A stretch of 64,000 nt of DNA, from NCBI GenBank assembly GCA_965204705.1, contig OZ242006.1, positions 5,332,001 to 5,396,000 of the forward strand, in the 5' to 3' direction. The stretch is from Bin5 sp965204705 (GTDB taxonomy: Bacteria; Chloroflexota; Anaerolineae; Caldilineales; Caldilineaceae). Position numbers and translations under genes: made by a program. This document shows positions 46,397 through 54,946 of the stretch, in pieces; position 1 is the stretch's first letter, and every line of letters starts with the position of its first letter. The notes beneath the pieces were generated by a model that saw only the letters and a list, made by a program, of their open reading frames with translations, was not told the origin of the DNA and searched no databases.

Positions 46397-47746
46397 ATGA
46401 GTAGCCGGCAGACGCGGGCGGAGGCGCCGCGGGGGTTCGCCCACTTTCGCTATATCCTGGCGGCCTGCGTTGCAACACGGCTTGTCGTCGATACCTCGAT
46501 CCAACTCTTTTACTCCTTCCTGCAGATCATTGCCCTGGGGATGGGCCTGAATGTCGTCGTTTTGGGCCGTTTCCTCAGCCTGCGCAGCGCGGTGGGGCTG
46601 AGCGCGCCGCTTTTTGGCAGCGCGGCGGATCGCTACGGCTACCTGCGCGTTATGCGCCTGGCCCTTGTTCTGGCCGCGGCCGGCACCTTTCTGCTGGGCA
46701 GCGGAGGCGGGTTCTGGTCGGTTGCTGCCGGGATGGTCCTGTCGGGTGTGGGGTTGACCGGTTTCATGCCGACCGTTCAGGCCTATATCAGCGCGCAACT
46801 GCCTTTTGCGCAGCGGGCACGGGGCATCGGTATCCTGGAATATTCGTGGGCGCTGGCGGGGATTCTGGGCCTTTCGCTGATGGGGCTCCTTTTCGACCGT
46901 TTCAGCTGGCAGGTTCCTTTTGTCGTCCTGGGCGCGGCGATACTCGCGGCTTGGGCACTCCTCGGATTCCTGCCGAAGGCGCCGAGGGGCGCAGACACGC
47001 CGCTGGCGGGGAATGGCGAAGGGACAGGCGGGGCGCGGGCAGCCAGTCCAGGTGTAAGCGGCATCTTGGAAGAGGCCGCAGGGAAGAAGGTTAAGACTGC
47101 TCTTGCCCCTCAGCTCTCAACCTTCGTCGCTCACGCGGTACGGCATATCACCGCCCTATTTGATCTGGGCTCGAACCGGCGCTCGGCTTACGCGGTCATC
47201 GGCGCGAATTGCCTGTTCCTGTTCGGCCAGGGCCACGTCCTGATTGCTCACGGCGTCTGGCTGCAGAACGAATACGGCCTGACTGCATCAGCCCTTGGCC
47301 TGGCGGCACTGGCTCAGGGCGCGGCGGAACTGATCGGGGCTGTTCTCGTCTCCCTAATCACGGACCGTGTGGGCAAGAAGCGCTCGTTTCAGGCAGGTAT
47401 TCTCGGTTCTATGCTGTTCTACATCGCTCTGCCGATTGTCAATCGTGGGCTGTGGCCGGTGATTGGCGCATTGCTGCTGCTGCGTTTTGCATACGAGTAC
47501 GGCCTCGTGAGCGCCATCGCTTTGATCACTGAACAGGCTCCGGACCGGCGGGGGAAGATGATATCGCTCGCGGTGGCGATCAACCTGCTGGGCATTACCC
47601 TGACCGGCTTTACGGGGCCGTGGATGTACACGCATTTTGGCGTTTGGGGACTGGGACCGGTGTCGGCCGTATGCACGCTGGCGGCTTTTGTGCTGGTATC
47701 TGTCTGGGGACGCGAGCCGGAGGAAACTCGGGTGGGCAGTGGTTAG
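46397..47746 (+). CDS. MFS transporter (sister of the 43519 gene)
   Basis: This 449-residue membrane carrier is closely similar over its whole length to the protein encoded at 43519. It has 12 predicted helices and the RYGYLRVMRL and DRVGKKR loops typical of MFS proteins. A long central loop (about 200-240: GADTPLAGNGEGTGGARAAS) is unrelated to the loop of its sister and appears to be filler. Because it follows the glycosidase by only 70 bases, it is likely co-transcribed with it. Duplication of the carrier around the enzyme gene is the simplest history. A GTCAGTGG-type repeat follows the stop codon. Confidence 0.9.
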   Translation: MSSRQTRAEAPRGFAHFRYILAACVATRLVVDTSIQLFYSFLQIIALGMGLNVVVLGRFLSLRSAVGLSAPLFGSAADRYGYLRVMRLALVLAAAGTFLLGSGGGFWSVAAGMVLSGVGLTGFMPTVQAYISAQLPFAQRARGIGILEYSWALAGILGLSLMGLLFDRFSWQVPFVVLGAAILAAWALLGFLPKAPRGADTPLAGNGEGTGGARAASPGVSGILEEAAGKKVKTALAPQLSTFVAHAVRHITALFDLGSNRRSAYAVIGANCLFLFGQGHVLIAHGVWLQNEYGLTASALGLAALAQGAAELIGAVLVSLITDRVGKKRSFQAGILGSMLFYIALPIVNRGLWPVIGALLLLRFAYEYGLVSAIALITEQAPDRRGKMISLAVAINLLGITLTGFTGPWMYTHFGVWGLGPVSAVCTLAAFVLVSVWGREPEETRVGSG

Positions 47747-47902
47747 TGGTCGGTGGTCAGTGGCTGGAATATGTGATTTGCGCCGTTTACATAAGCCGTG
47801 CCATGATGATTTCGTTTTCTCCGTCAGATAGTCCACATCGATCAGAGGTTGCTGCACGGGCGGCCAAGATCGCCCGCACTCACGGTAGCGAGGAAGCTTC
47901 AA

Positions 47903-49243
47903 ATGAATATTATCTACCTGCATTCCCATGACACGGGCCGGTATCTTCAACCCTACGGCCATGCGGTGCCGGCGCCGAACCTGCAGCGGCTGGCGGAGGA
48001 GGGCGTTCTCTTCCGGCGGGCGTTCAGCGCGGCGCCGACGTGCTCGCCGAGCCGGGCGTGTCTGCTCACCGGCCAGAGCGCGCACTCCTGCGGGCAGCTG
48101 GGGCTGGCGAACCGGGACTTCTTTCTGCAGCATCCCGAACGGCACCTGGCGAACTTCCTGCGCGGCCACGGCTACCGCACCGCCCTGTGCGGCTTTCAAC
48201 ATCTGACCTTAGATACGCGCACGCTGGGCTATGATTGGGTCGCGGAAGCCGACCCGCCCGGGTCCAGGGGACCGGAGTATAGAACGGAGGCGGCGGTCGA
48301 GTTCATCAACCGGGCGCATGACCGGCCCTTCTTCCTGGCGGTGGGTTATTCGGAGACCCATCGCGTCTTTCCGGAGCCGAGCGAGGCGGAGGACGTACGC
48401 TATACGCTGCCGCCGGCGCCGCTGCCGGATACGCCGGAGACCCGCTACGACATGGCTTCCTACAAGCGTATGGCCAAGATTCTGGACGACCAGGTCGGGA
48501 TCGTTCTGGAGGCGCTGGAAGAGGCAGGCCTGGCCGAGGATACGCTGTTCATCTACACGACCGACCACGGGCTGGCCTTTCCCGGGATGAAGTGCACGCT
48601 GACCGATCACGGTTTCGGCGTTTCGCTGATCGTGCGCGGGCCGCACGGTTTCAGCGGCGGCAAGGTGGTGGACGGGATGGTCTCGCAGATCGATATCTAC
48701 CCGACGCTGTGTGAGCTGCTGGACGTGGAACAGCCGGCATGGCTGCAGGGGCGCTCGGTTGTCCCGCTGGTGGCGGGGACGGCGGATGAGATCAACGAGG
48801 AGATCTTCGGGGAGGTGAGCTATCACGCGGGCTATGAACCGAAGCGGGCGGTACGGACGCAGCGCTGGAAGTACATCCGGCGTTTCGATCAGTGGGCGAC
48901 GACGACGATGCCCAACATCGACAACGGGCCGAGCAAGCAGTATCTAATGGACAACGGGCTGGCGGAGCGCAGGGTCCACCAGGAGGCGCTCTACGATCTG
49001 ATTTATGATCCGAATGAGGCGTGCAACCTGGTGAACCATCCGGACTACGCCGAGCCGCTGGCGGAGATGCGCGGCCGGCTGTCGTCATGGATGGAGCGGA
49101 CCGATGATCCGTTGCTGCAGGGCCCTGTGCCGGCGCCGAAGGGGGCTTACGTGGACAGCCCGGGCGATCCGCATCCGGGCGTTTCGGAACGGGGCTCGGT
49201 CAGCCGGTGGCTGCGGCGGGAGAAGCTGGATATTCGCGGCTAG
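47903..49243 (+). CDS. Sulfatase
   Basis: This 446-residue type I sulfatase hydrolyses sulfate esters, using a formylglycine made from Cys47 in the motif CSPSRACLLTG. Metal ligands fit Asp10 near the N-terminus and the later YTTDHGLAFPG region. I chose ATG 47903, which has GAGGAA upstream and begins at the first strand of the fold; a frame back to 47849 adds an unrelated Arg-rich leader. There is no signal peptide, so it should act in the cytosol on an imported sulfated compound. The formylglycine-generating enzyme (or anSME) must be encoded elsewhere. Confidence 0.93.
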   Translation: MNIIYLHSHDTGRYLQPYGHAVPAPNLQRLAEEGVLFRRAFSAAPTCSPSRACLLTGQSAHSCGQLGLANRDFFLQHPERHLANFLRGHGYRTALCGFQHLTLDTRTLGYDWVAEADPPGSRGPEYRTEAAVEFINRAHDRPFFLAVGYSETHRVFPEPSEAEDVRYTLPPAPLPDTPETRYDMASYKRMAKILDDQVGIVLEALEEAGLAEDTLFIYTTDHGLAFPGMKCTLTDHGFGVSLIVRGPHGFSGGKVVDGMVSQIDIYPTLCELLDVEQPAWLQGRSVVPLVAGTADEINEEIFGEVSYHAGYEPKRAVRTQRWKYIRRFDQWATTTMPNIDNGPSKQYLMDNGLAERRVHQEALYDLIYDPNEACNLVNHPDYAEPLAEMRGRLSSWMERTDDPLLQGPVPAPKGAYVDSPGDPHPGVSERGSVSRWLRREKLDIRG

Positions 49244-49260
49244 TATGTTTTCGTGCGGAG

Positions 49261-49300
49261 CCGTCGGCCGGTGCGTTCACCGGCCGACGGTTTTATTTTT
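49261..49300. terminator. Bidirectional terminator between converging genes
   Basis: A perfect 13-bp stem (CCGTCGGCCGGTG, four-base loop CGTT, CACCGGCCGACGG) is followed by TTTTATTTTT on the plus strand. It lies just after the sulfatase stop and at the end of the convergent aminotransferase gene, so it can serve both. Confidence 0.85.
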
Positions 49301-50654
49301 CTCCCAGGGCAAAGACCAACGCCTCGATGAGGAGATCGATTTCGGTCTTGGTTGCAACCAGAGGCGGGGCGACGATTAGGATGTTGCCCAGACCGGGGAC
49401 GGTGTTGCCGTTGCGTCCGAGGATGACGCCGGCCTGTTTGCAGCGTCCGAGGATGGCCAGCATTTCGGTGTCGTCCAGTGGTTGCTTGGTCTCCTTGTCG
49501 GCCACCAGTTCGACGCCCAGGAGCAGCCCGCGGCCGCGCGCTTCACCCACCCACGGGTGCGATGACAGGTTTTTGAGTTGCGCCAGCGCGTAGTCTCCCA
49601 GTTGGCGGGCGTTCTCAGTCAGACCCTCCTCTTCAACAATTTCCAGATTGCGCAGACCGACCGCTGTGCTCACGGGATGGCCGCCAAAGGTGTTGATGTG
49701 GCGGAAGTGGCTCAGGTCGCCGGGCTCGCCCATAAAGGCGTCGAATATGTGCTGCTGCACGGCTGTGGCGGCCAGGGGCATGTAGCCGCTTGAGAGCCCC
49801 TTCGCCATCGTGATGATGTCGGGCTTTACGTCCCAGTGATCGTGGCCGAACAGTTTGCCGGTGCGGCCATAGCCGGAGACGACCTCGTCGAAGATGAGCA
49901 GCACGCCGTACTCGTCGCAGAGCTCGCGCACGCGCGGCAGGTATTCGTCGGGCGGGACGAGCACGCCGCCGCCGGAGATGATCGGCTCCATCAGCAGGGC
50001 AGCGACTGATTCGGGCCCTTCATAGATGATGGTCTCTTCGATGGCCTGCGCGCAGGCGATGCCGTGTTCGGCCGGGGTGAGTTTAGGGTGGGCGCGGTAG
50101 GGATAGGGGGGCGGAACGTGGATGAAACCGGGCGCCATCGGCCCGTAGCCGATCTTGCGCTCGGCCTGGCCGGTGGCGCTCATCGCGCCGAGCGTATTGC
50201 CGTGGTAGGCGCGGTGGCGGGAGATGATCTTGTAGCGGGTGGCGCCGCCGGGTTTGCCGGACTGGAGGTGGTACTGGCGGGCGACTTTGAAGGCGACCTC
50301 GTTGGCTTCGGAGCCGCTGGAAGAGAAGTAGACGCGGCCCTGCCAGCCGAGCAGCTCCAGTATCTTGTCGGCCAGTTGCGCGCCGGGCGCGTGGGTCATG
50401 GTGGGGGCCAGGTAGGGAAGCTCGGTCATCTGCGCGGCGGCGGTTTCGGCCAGTTCGCTGCGGCCGTAGCCGATGTTCACACACCAGAGGCCGGCCATCG
50501 CGTCGAGGTAGCGGCGACCCTGGTCGTCTTCCAGGTAGCAGCCATCGCCGCGCACGATGAGCGGGGGCGGGTTGTCGGCCAGCGGCTTGTGCTGGGTGAG
50601 GGGATGCCAGAGGGCGCGGACGTCCAGGTCGGAGATGGAAGGGGCAACTGTCAT
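49293..50654 (-). CDS. Class III aminotransferase (taurine/beta-alanine:pyruvate type)
   Basis: This 453-residue PLP enzyme belongs to the omega-amino acid:pyruvate group. It has SSSGSEANEVAFKVAR (cofactor phosphate), YHGNTLGAMSATG, LLIFDEVVSGYGRTGKLFG with Asp256, and ITMAKGLSSGYMP with the Schiff-base Lys285. The N-terminal LWHPLTQHKPL resembles taurine-pyruvate and beta-alanine-pyruvate aminotransferases. With a neighbouring sulfatase, a sulfonate such as taurine is an attractive substrate, but the sequence alone does not decide. No sulfoacetaldehyde acetyltransferase is seen. It converges on the sulfatase gene with a shared terminator. Confidence 0.9.
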   Translation of the reverse strand: MTVAPSISDLDVRALWHPLTQHKPLADNPPPLIVRGDGCYLEDDQGRRYLDAMAGLWCVNIGYGRSELAETAAAQMTELPYLAPTMTHAPGAQLADKILELLGWQGRVYFSSSGSEANEVAFKVARQYHLQSGKPGGATRYKIISRHRAYHGNTLGAMSATGQAERKIGYGPMAPGFIHVPPPYPYRAHPKLTPAEHGIACAQAIEETIIYEGPESVAALLMEPIISGGGVLVPPDEYLPRVRELCDEYGVLLIFDEVVSGYGRTGKLFGHDHWDVKPDIITMAKGLSSGYMPLAATAVQQHIFDAFMGEPGDLSHFRHINTFGGHPVSTAVGLRNLEIVEEEGLTENARQLGDYALAQLKNLSSHPWVGEARGRGLLLGVELVADKETKQPLDDTEMLAILGRCKQAGVILGRNGNTVPGLGNILIVAPPLVATKTEIDLLIEALVFALGEK

Positions 50655-50929
50655 TTTTACTCTCGCTTCCTCTGTGGAGTTAGTGTGGTTAATGGTGGGA
50701 TCATACCAGCAACTCGCGATCAGGTCTACAATGCACCGGAGGTTGTTGACGCGGCAAGGCTTGCGCAGTTACGGAGGGCGGAGCAGACGCTGGAATCAGC
50801 GTTCAGACGAAACAACAGATGTCGTGTATCTTCGCCGCAGATATGATAGAATTCGAGAAATCGCGCTTAGGCGTCAGCCATATTTCAGCGAGAGCTGTGC
50901 AGAGCAGGAGAGTTGGTCAAGGCCAAGGA
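50655..50929. other. Gap without recognised gene
   Basis: Only overlapping short frames are found. A TATGATAGAATTC sequence near 50840 could serve as a -10 region for what follows, but this is weak. Confidence 0.35.
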
Positions 50930-51160
50930 ATGAACCGGGCACACAGGCAGGCGTCTCGTTTACAATACGCGGGGAATTATCTCTGTCACGCCGATCATGT
51001 GAACTGCAGTTCCCACGGAATCGACCGCGAGGAGCGCAGGCGGCGGGCCCTTTCCGTAGTGGGGGCGTTCGCCAGCGGGGTCGACGATCTCTCCGTCAAT
51101 CACGATCAGTATCTGGCTGAAGCCTACGCGGACGCAGCCGGTGATGAATGTCGCAGCTAA
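50930..51160 (+). pseudogene. Possible antitoxin remnant
   Basis: The frame starting at ATG 50930 ends RRRALSVVGAFASGVDDLSVNHDQYLAEAYADA. This resembles the C-terminal toxin-wrapping tail of VapB-type antitoxins (…G..DLS..HD.YL). The first half does not look like a DNA-binding domain, and no toxin gene follows. It may be a decayed or fused antitoxin, or chance similarity. Confidence 0.35.
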
Positions 51161-51220
51161 TTGTTGAGCACGGTTTTACTCCCATAAATCAGCCACAACA
51201 TCCCATTTCAGGAGGAAGGA

Positions 51221-52255
51221 ATGACTCAGGATACTATCCGCGTCGGCGTTGTCGGCGCAGGGGCCAACACGCGTGACCGGCATATTCCCGGGTTGCAGGC
51301 GATTGACGGTGTCGAGATCGTGGCCGTGTGCAATCGCAGCATGGAGTCGGGCGAACGGGTCGCGAAGCGGTTCGGCATTGAGCGCGTTTGCACGAACTGG
51401 CAGGATATTGTGCAGGCCGAGGACGTGGACGCGGTGGTGATCGGCACGTGGCCATACATGCACCGTCTCGTCACTGTGGCCGCGCTGGAGGCGGACAAGC
51501 ACGTGATGTGCGAGGCGCGCATGGCGATGAACGCGTCGGAGGCGCACTGTATGTACAATGCGCTGCGCAGCCGTCCGCATCTGGTGGCGCAGATTGTGCC
51601 TTCACCCTTCAGTTTGCGCGTGGACCGCACGATCCAGCGGCTGATCCGCGACGGCTGGCTGGGGGATGTGCTGGTGGTGGACATCCACGCCGGCGGCACC
51701 TTCATCGACCAGGACGATACGATGCACTGGCGCCACAATATGGACTTCAGCGGACTGAACGTGATGACGATGGGCATCTGGTATGAAGCGATGCTGCGCT
51801 GGGTTGGCGAGGCGACCAGCATCATCGCCCAGGGCAAGACCTTCACGCCTATGCGCAAGGATGAGCAGGGGCGCCTGACCGGCGTGCGCATCCCCGATCA
51901 TATCGACATCATCGCCGACCTGGCTTGCGGCGGTCAGGCGCATATTCAGGTGAGCAACGTGACAGGATTCGGCGAGCCGCCCTCAGCGGCCATTTACGGC
52001 AGCGAAGGCACGCTGCATTTCAGCGGCGACGTCCTGACGGGCGGACAGCGCGGCGACAGCGGCCTGAGCGAAATCGATGTTCCCGCGCACGAGGCAGGCG
52101 GCTGGCGGGTCGAAGAGGAGTTTATCAGCGCCATTCGCGGGCAGGAAGAGATCACCCACACCGATTTCGCCACCGGCGTCAAATACATGGAGTTCACCGA
52201 GGCCGTCTATCGCAGCCGTCGCAGCGGCGCCGCGGTGAGCCTGCCGCTGCTGTAG
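51221..52255 (+). CDS. Gfo/Idh/MocA-family oxidoreductase
   Basis: This 344-residue NAD(P)-dependent sugar oxidoreductase-type protein starts with the nucleotide-binding fold VGVVGAGANTRDRHIPG and has the two-domain layout of the family. At the place of the usual EKP motif, whose Lys is catalytic, it reads CEARMAM. It may therefore have changed chemistry or bind sugar without oxidising it. A ribosome site AGGAGGAAGG lies just before the ATG. It heads a run of genes for rhamnose mutarotase, a sugar lactonase, xylose isomerase and xylulokinase, which points to a role in deoxyhexose or pentose breakdown. Confidence 0.9.
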   Translation: MTQDTIRVGVVGAGANTRDRHIPGLQAIDGVEIVAVCNRSMESGERVAKRFGIERVCTNWQDIVQAEDVDAVVIGTWPYMHRLVTVAALEADKHVMCEARMAMNASEAHCMYNALRSRPHLVAQIVPSPFSLRVDRTIQRLIRDGWLGDVLVVDIHAGGTFIDQDDTMHWRHNMDFSGLNVMTMGIWYEAMLRWVGEATSIIAQGKTFTPMRKDEQGRLTGVRIPDHIDIIADLACGGQAHIQVSNVTGFGEPPSAAIYGSEGTLHFSGDVLTGGQRGDSGLSEIDVPAHEAGGWRVEEEFISAIRGQEEITHTDFATGVKYMEFTEAVYRSRRSGAAVSLPLL

Positions 52256-52316
52256 AGGCAGTGGCTCAGAGAGCGCCCCACAACTGAACACTGGCCACTA
52301 AACCAGGGGAAGACCG

Positions 52317-52640
52317 ATGAAACGATACGGGATGGTCATTCGCGTCAGGCCGGAGTTGGAGGACGCGTACGTGCATCTGCACGCCAACACCTGGCCGGAA
52401 GTCCTCCAGAAGATCAGCGACTGCAATATGCGCAACTACACGATCTTCATGCGGGACGGGTATCTGTTCGCCTATTACGAGTATGTGGGGGACGACTACG
52501 AGGCCGATATGGCGAAGATGGCAGCCGATCCGGTGACGCAGGCGTGGTGGAAGCTGACCGATCCCTGCCAGGAGCCGGTGGAGAGCGCGGCCGAGGGCGA
52601 GCGCTGGGCGGAGATGGAGGAGGTATTCCATCATGACTGA
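52317..52640 (+). CDS. rhaM: L-rhamnose mutarotase
   Basis: This 107-residue protein has the RhaM length and pattern: MKRYGMVIRVRPE at the start, then YVHLHANTWPEV with Tyr18 and His22 at the active-site positions, and DPVTQAWWKLTDPCQEP at the end. It interconverts alpha and beta anomers of L-rhamnose, or of a related sugar such as fucose. AGGGGAAG lies upstream of the ATG. Its end overlaps the following lactonase gene by eight bases, so the two are co-translated. This links anomer conversion to an oxidative sugar-lactone route. Confidence 0.93.
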   Translation: MKRYGMVIRVRPELEDAYVHLHANTWPEVLQKISDCNMRNYTIFMRDGYLFAYYEYVGDDYEADMAKMAADPVTQAWWKLTDPCQEPVESAAEGERWAEMEEVFHHD

Positions 52641-53502
52641 ACGCAGGCGCTATGTCGATACCCACGTGCATTTCTGGGACGGTTCGGTGATCGACTATCC
52701 GTGGCTGGCGGGTGCGCCGGCCATCGCCCATCCCCATCTGCCGGATGATTTGGAACGGGCGCGGGCCGGTGTCTCGCTGGAGCTGGCCGCGATCGTTTTC
52801 GAGGAGGCGGACTGTCTGCCGGCGCACGCGCTGCGGGAGGCGGAGTGGATCACAGCGATGGCGGAGGAGGAGCCGCGCATCCGCGGCATCGTCGCGAGCG
52901 CGCCGCTGCAGGAGGGTGAAGGCGCCCGGCCCCTTCTGCAGGCGCTGGCCGAACTGCCGTTGGTCAAAGGCATCCGCCGGTTGATCCAGGATGAGCCGCT
53001 GGGTTTCTGCACTGCGCCTGACTTTGTGCGCGGCGTGCAGCTGCTGCCGGAGTACGGTTTCAGTTTCGACCTGTGCATCTACCATCCGCAGATGGGGGAT
53101 GTGCTGGAACTGGTGGCGCAGTGCCCGGATGTCTCCTTCCTGCTCGATCACATCGGCAAGCCGGGCATCGCGGACGGCATCATGCAGCCGTGGAAGGACC
53201 AGCTGCGCGAGCTGGCCAGCCGTCCGGACATCCACTGCAAGCTCTCCGGCGTGACGACGGAGGCGGACCACGAGAATTGGAACCGGGATGAACTGCGCCC
53301 GTACATCGAGCATGTGCTCGACTGTTTCGGCCCGGACCGGGTGGTCTTCGGCTCCGACTGGCCGGTGGTCGACATGGCTGCGGACTATATCACTTGGTTT
53401 GACATTGTCCAGGACAGCATCAGCCATTTCAGTGCGGAGGACCAGCAGAAGATCATGCACGACAATGGTGTACGCTTTTATCGACTGAACGACAGTGGAT
53501 AA
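52633..53502 (+). CDS. COG3618 amidohydrolase (L-fuconolactonase-like)
   Basis: This 289-residue TIM-barrel hydrolase is of the COG3618 type, like L-fuconolactonase, L-rhamnono-lactonase and 2-pyrone-4,6-dicarboxylate hydrolase. Landmarks are YVDTHVHFWDG (HxH), LLDHIGKPGIADG and VVFGSDWPVVDMA. It would open the lactone formed when a dehydrogenase oxidises a sugar such as L-fucose or L-rhamnose. Overlap with rhaM supports this. A short repeat of GTCAGTGG/TTAGGGG type follows at 53505-53540 before xylA. Confidence 0.9.
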   Translation: MTERRRYVDTHVHFWDGSVIDYPWLAGAPAIAHPHLPDDLERARAGVSLELAAIVFEEADCLPAHALREAEWITAMAEEEPRIRGIVASAPLQEGEGARPLLQALAELPLVKGIRRLIQDEPLGFCTAPDFVRGVQLLPEYGFSFDLCIYHPQMGDVLELVAQCPDVSFLLDHIGKPGIADGIMQPWKDQLRELASRPDIHCKLSGVTTEADHENWNRDELRPYIEHVLDCFGPDRVVFGSDWPVVDMAADYITWFDIVQDSISHFSAEDQQKIMHDNGVRFYRLNDSG

Positions 53503-53652
53503 CGGCAGTGGTCAGTGGTTAGGGGTCAGTGGTCAGTGTCGGCGCGGGCAGTTGGGCACCCCCAGATGGGAGACGCGAGGGTGAGAAGCCCTGGAATCAT
53601 ATTAAACATACATTTGTAGCAAAGAACTCAAAGCCAGTGCGAGGAGAAATTG

Positions 53653-54813
53653 ATGGCTTATACACCCAAAGCGGAAAATAAGTTCAGCTTCGGTCTGTGG
53701 ACCGTTGGCAACATTGGCCGCGACCCGTTCGGCGACCCTGTGCGGGAGGTCCGTTCGCCGGTGCAACTGGTGGAGCTGTTGGGGGAGGTCGGCGCGTGGG
53801 GCGTCAACTTCCATGACAACGACCTGGTGCCGATCGACGCGACCGCGGCGGAGCGGGATCGGATCGTGAGCGATTTCAAGAAGGCGCTGGATGAGAACGG
53901 GCTCATCGTGCCGATGGCGACGACGAATCTTTTTACGCACCCGGCATTTCGGGACGGCGCCTTCACGAGCACTGACCCGGAGGTGCGGGCCTACGCGTTG
54001 CAGAAGACGATGGCCGCCATCGACCTGGGGGTTGAGTGCGGCGCCAGCACGTATGTCTTCTGGGGCGGGCGAGAAGGCACGGAGACCGATGCGAGCAAGA
54101 GCCCTGCCGATACCGGAAAATGGTTCCAGGAGGCGCTCAACTTCCTGTGTGAATATGTGATGGACCAGGGGTATGATCTGCGCTTCGCGCTGGAGCCGAA
54201 GCCGAACGAGCCGCGCGGCGACATCTATTTGGCGACGGTCGGTCACATGCTGGCCTTCATCGAGACTCTCGACCATCCGGAGATGATCGGCGTGAATCCG
54301 GAGGTGGCGCACGAGCATATGGCGGGGCTGAACTTCACGCATGCGGTGGCGCAGGCGTGGAACGCGGGCAAGTTGTTCCACATCGACCTCAACGACCAGA
54401 ATCTAGGGCGCTACGATCAGGACTTCCGCTTCGGCAGCCACAATATCAAGCAGGCGTTTTTCCTGGTCAAGTTCCTGGAAGACGTGGGCTATGACGGCCC
54501 GCGGCACTTTGACGCACATGCCTACCGCTCCTCCGACTATGAGGACGTCAAGGCGTTTGCCAGCGGCTGTATGCGCACCTACCTGATCCTCAAGGAGAAG
54601 GCCGAGCAGCTCCGCCAGCACAGCCAGATCCAGGCGTTGCTGGCGCAGATTAACGCCGATGACGGCTCGATGGACGGTTTCCGGGGCGCGTACACGGCGG
54701 AGAAAGCGGCCGGTCTCAAGGCGCATGCTTTTGACCGCGACGAGCTGGGCCGCCGCGGCAAACCTTATGAGCAGCTGGACCAGTTGGTGGTTGAACTGTT
54801 GCTGGGAGTCTGA
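53653..54813 (+). CDS. xylA: Xylose isomerase
   Basis: This 386-residue enzyme interconverts D-xylose and D-xylulose. It is of the short class I (Actinobacteria-like) type. The active-site motifs are complete: GVNFHDNDLVP with the base His-Asp pair, FALEPKPNEPRGD, VNPEVAHEHMAGLNF, FHIDLNDQ and RHFDAHAYR supply the metal ligands. The ATG at 53653 has GAGGAG upstream; a TTG one codon earlier is less likely. The xylulokinase gene follows after a repeat-containing gap, completing the route to xylulose 5-phosphate. Confidence 0.95.
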   Translation: MAYTPKAENKFSFGLWTVGNIGRDPFGDPVREVRSPVQLVELLGEVGAWGVNFHDNDLVPIDATAAERDRIVSDFKKALDENGLIVPMATTNLFTHPAFRDGAFTSTDPEVRAYALQKTMAAIDLGVECGASTYVFWGGREGTETDASKSPADTGKWFQEALNFLCEYVMDQGYDLRFALEPKPNEPRGDIYLATVGHMLAFIETLDHPEMIGVNPEVAHEHMAGLNFTHAVAQAWNAGKLFHIDLNDQNLGRYDQDFRFGSHNIKQAFFLVKFLEDVGYDGPRHFDAHAYRSSDYEDVKAFASGCMRTYLILKEKAEQLRQHSQIQALLAQINADDGSMDGFRGAYTAEKAAGLKAHAFDRDELGRRGKPYEQLDQLVVELLLGV

Positions 54814-54814
54814 A

Positions 54815-54926
54815 CTTCAGTTTTTAGTTTTTGGTTTCTAGTTTTCAGTAACACCATTGCCAGTTAGTAGCAGCCACGAGGGCAACCATAAGGGCAACTT
54901 CAAGCAACCACAAGGGTTGCCCCTAC
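54815..54926 (+). repeat. T-rich repeat and GGGTTGCCC hairpin module before xylB
   Basis: 54815-54850 holds a TTTTTAGTTTTTGG-type tract. 54904-54926 (GCAACCACAAGGGTTGCCCCTAC) has the same plan as the MITE module GGGCAGGCACAAGGCCTGCCCCTAC, with the stem bases changed on both sides so pairing is kept. Confidence 0.6.
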
Positions 54927-54946
54927 AGTAGAAGGGGCGCTGGAAA

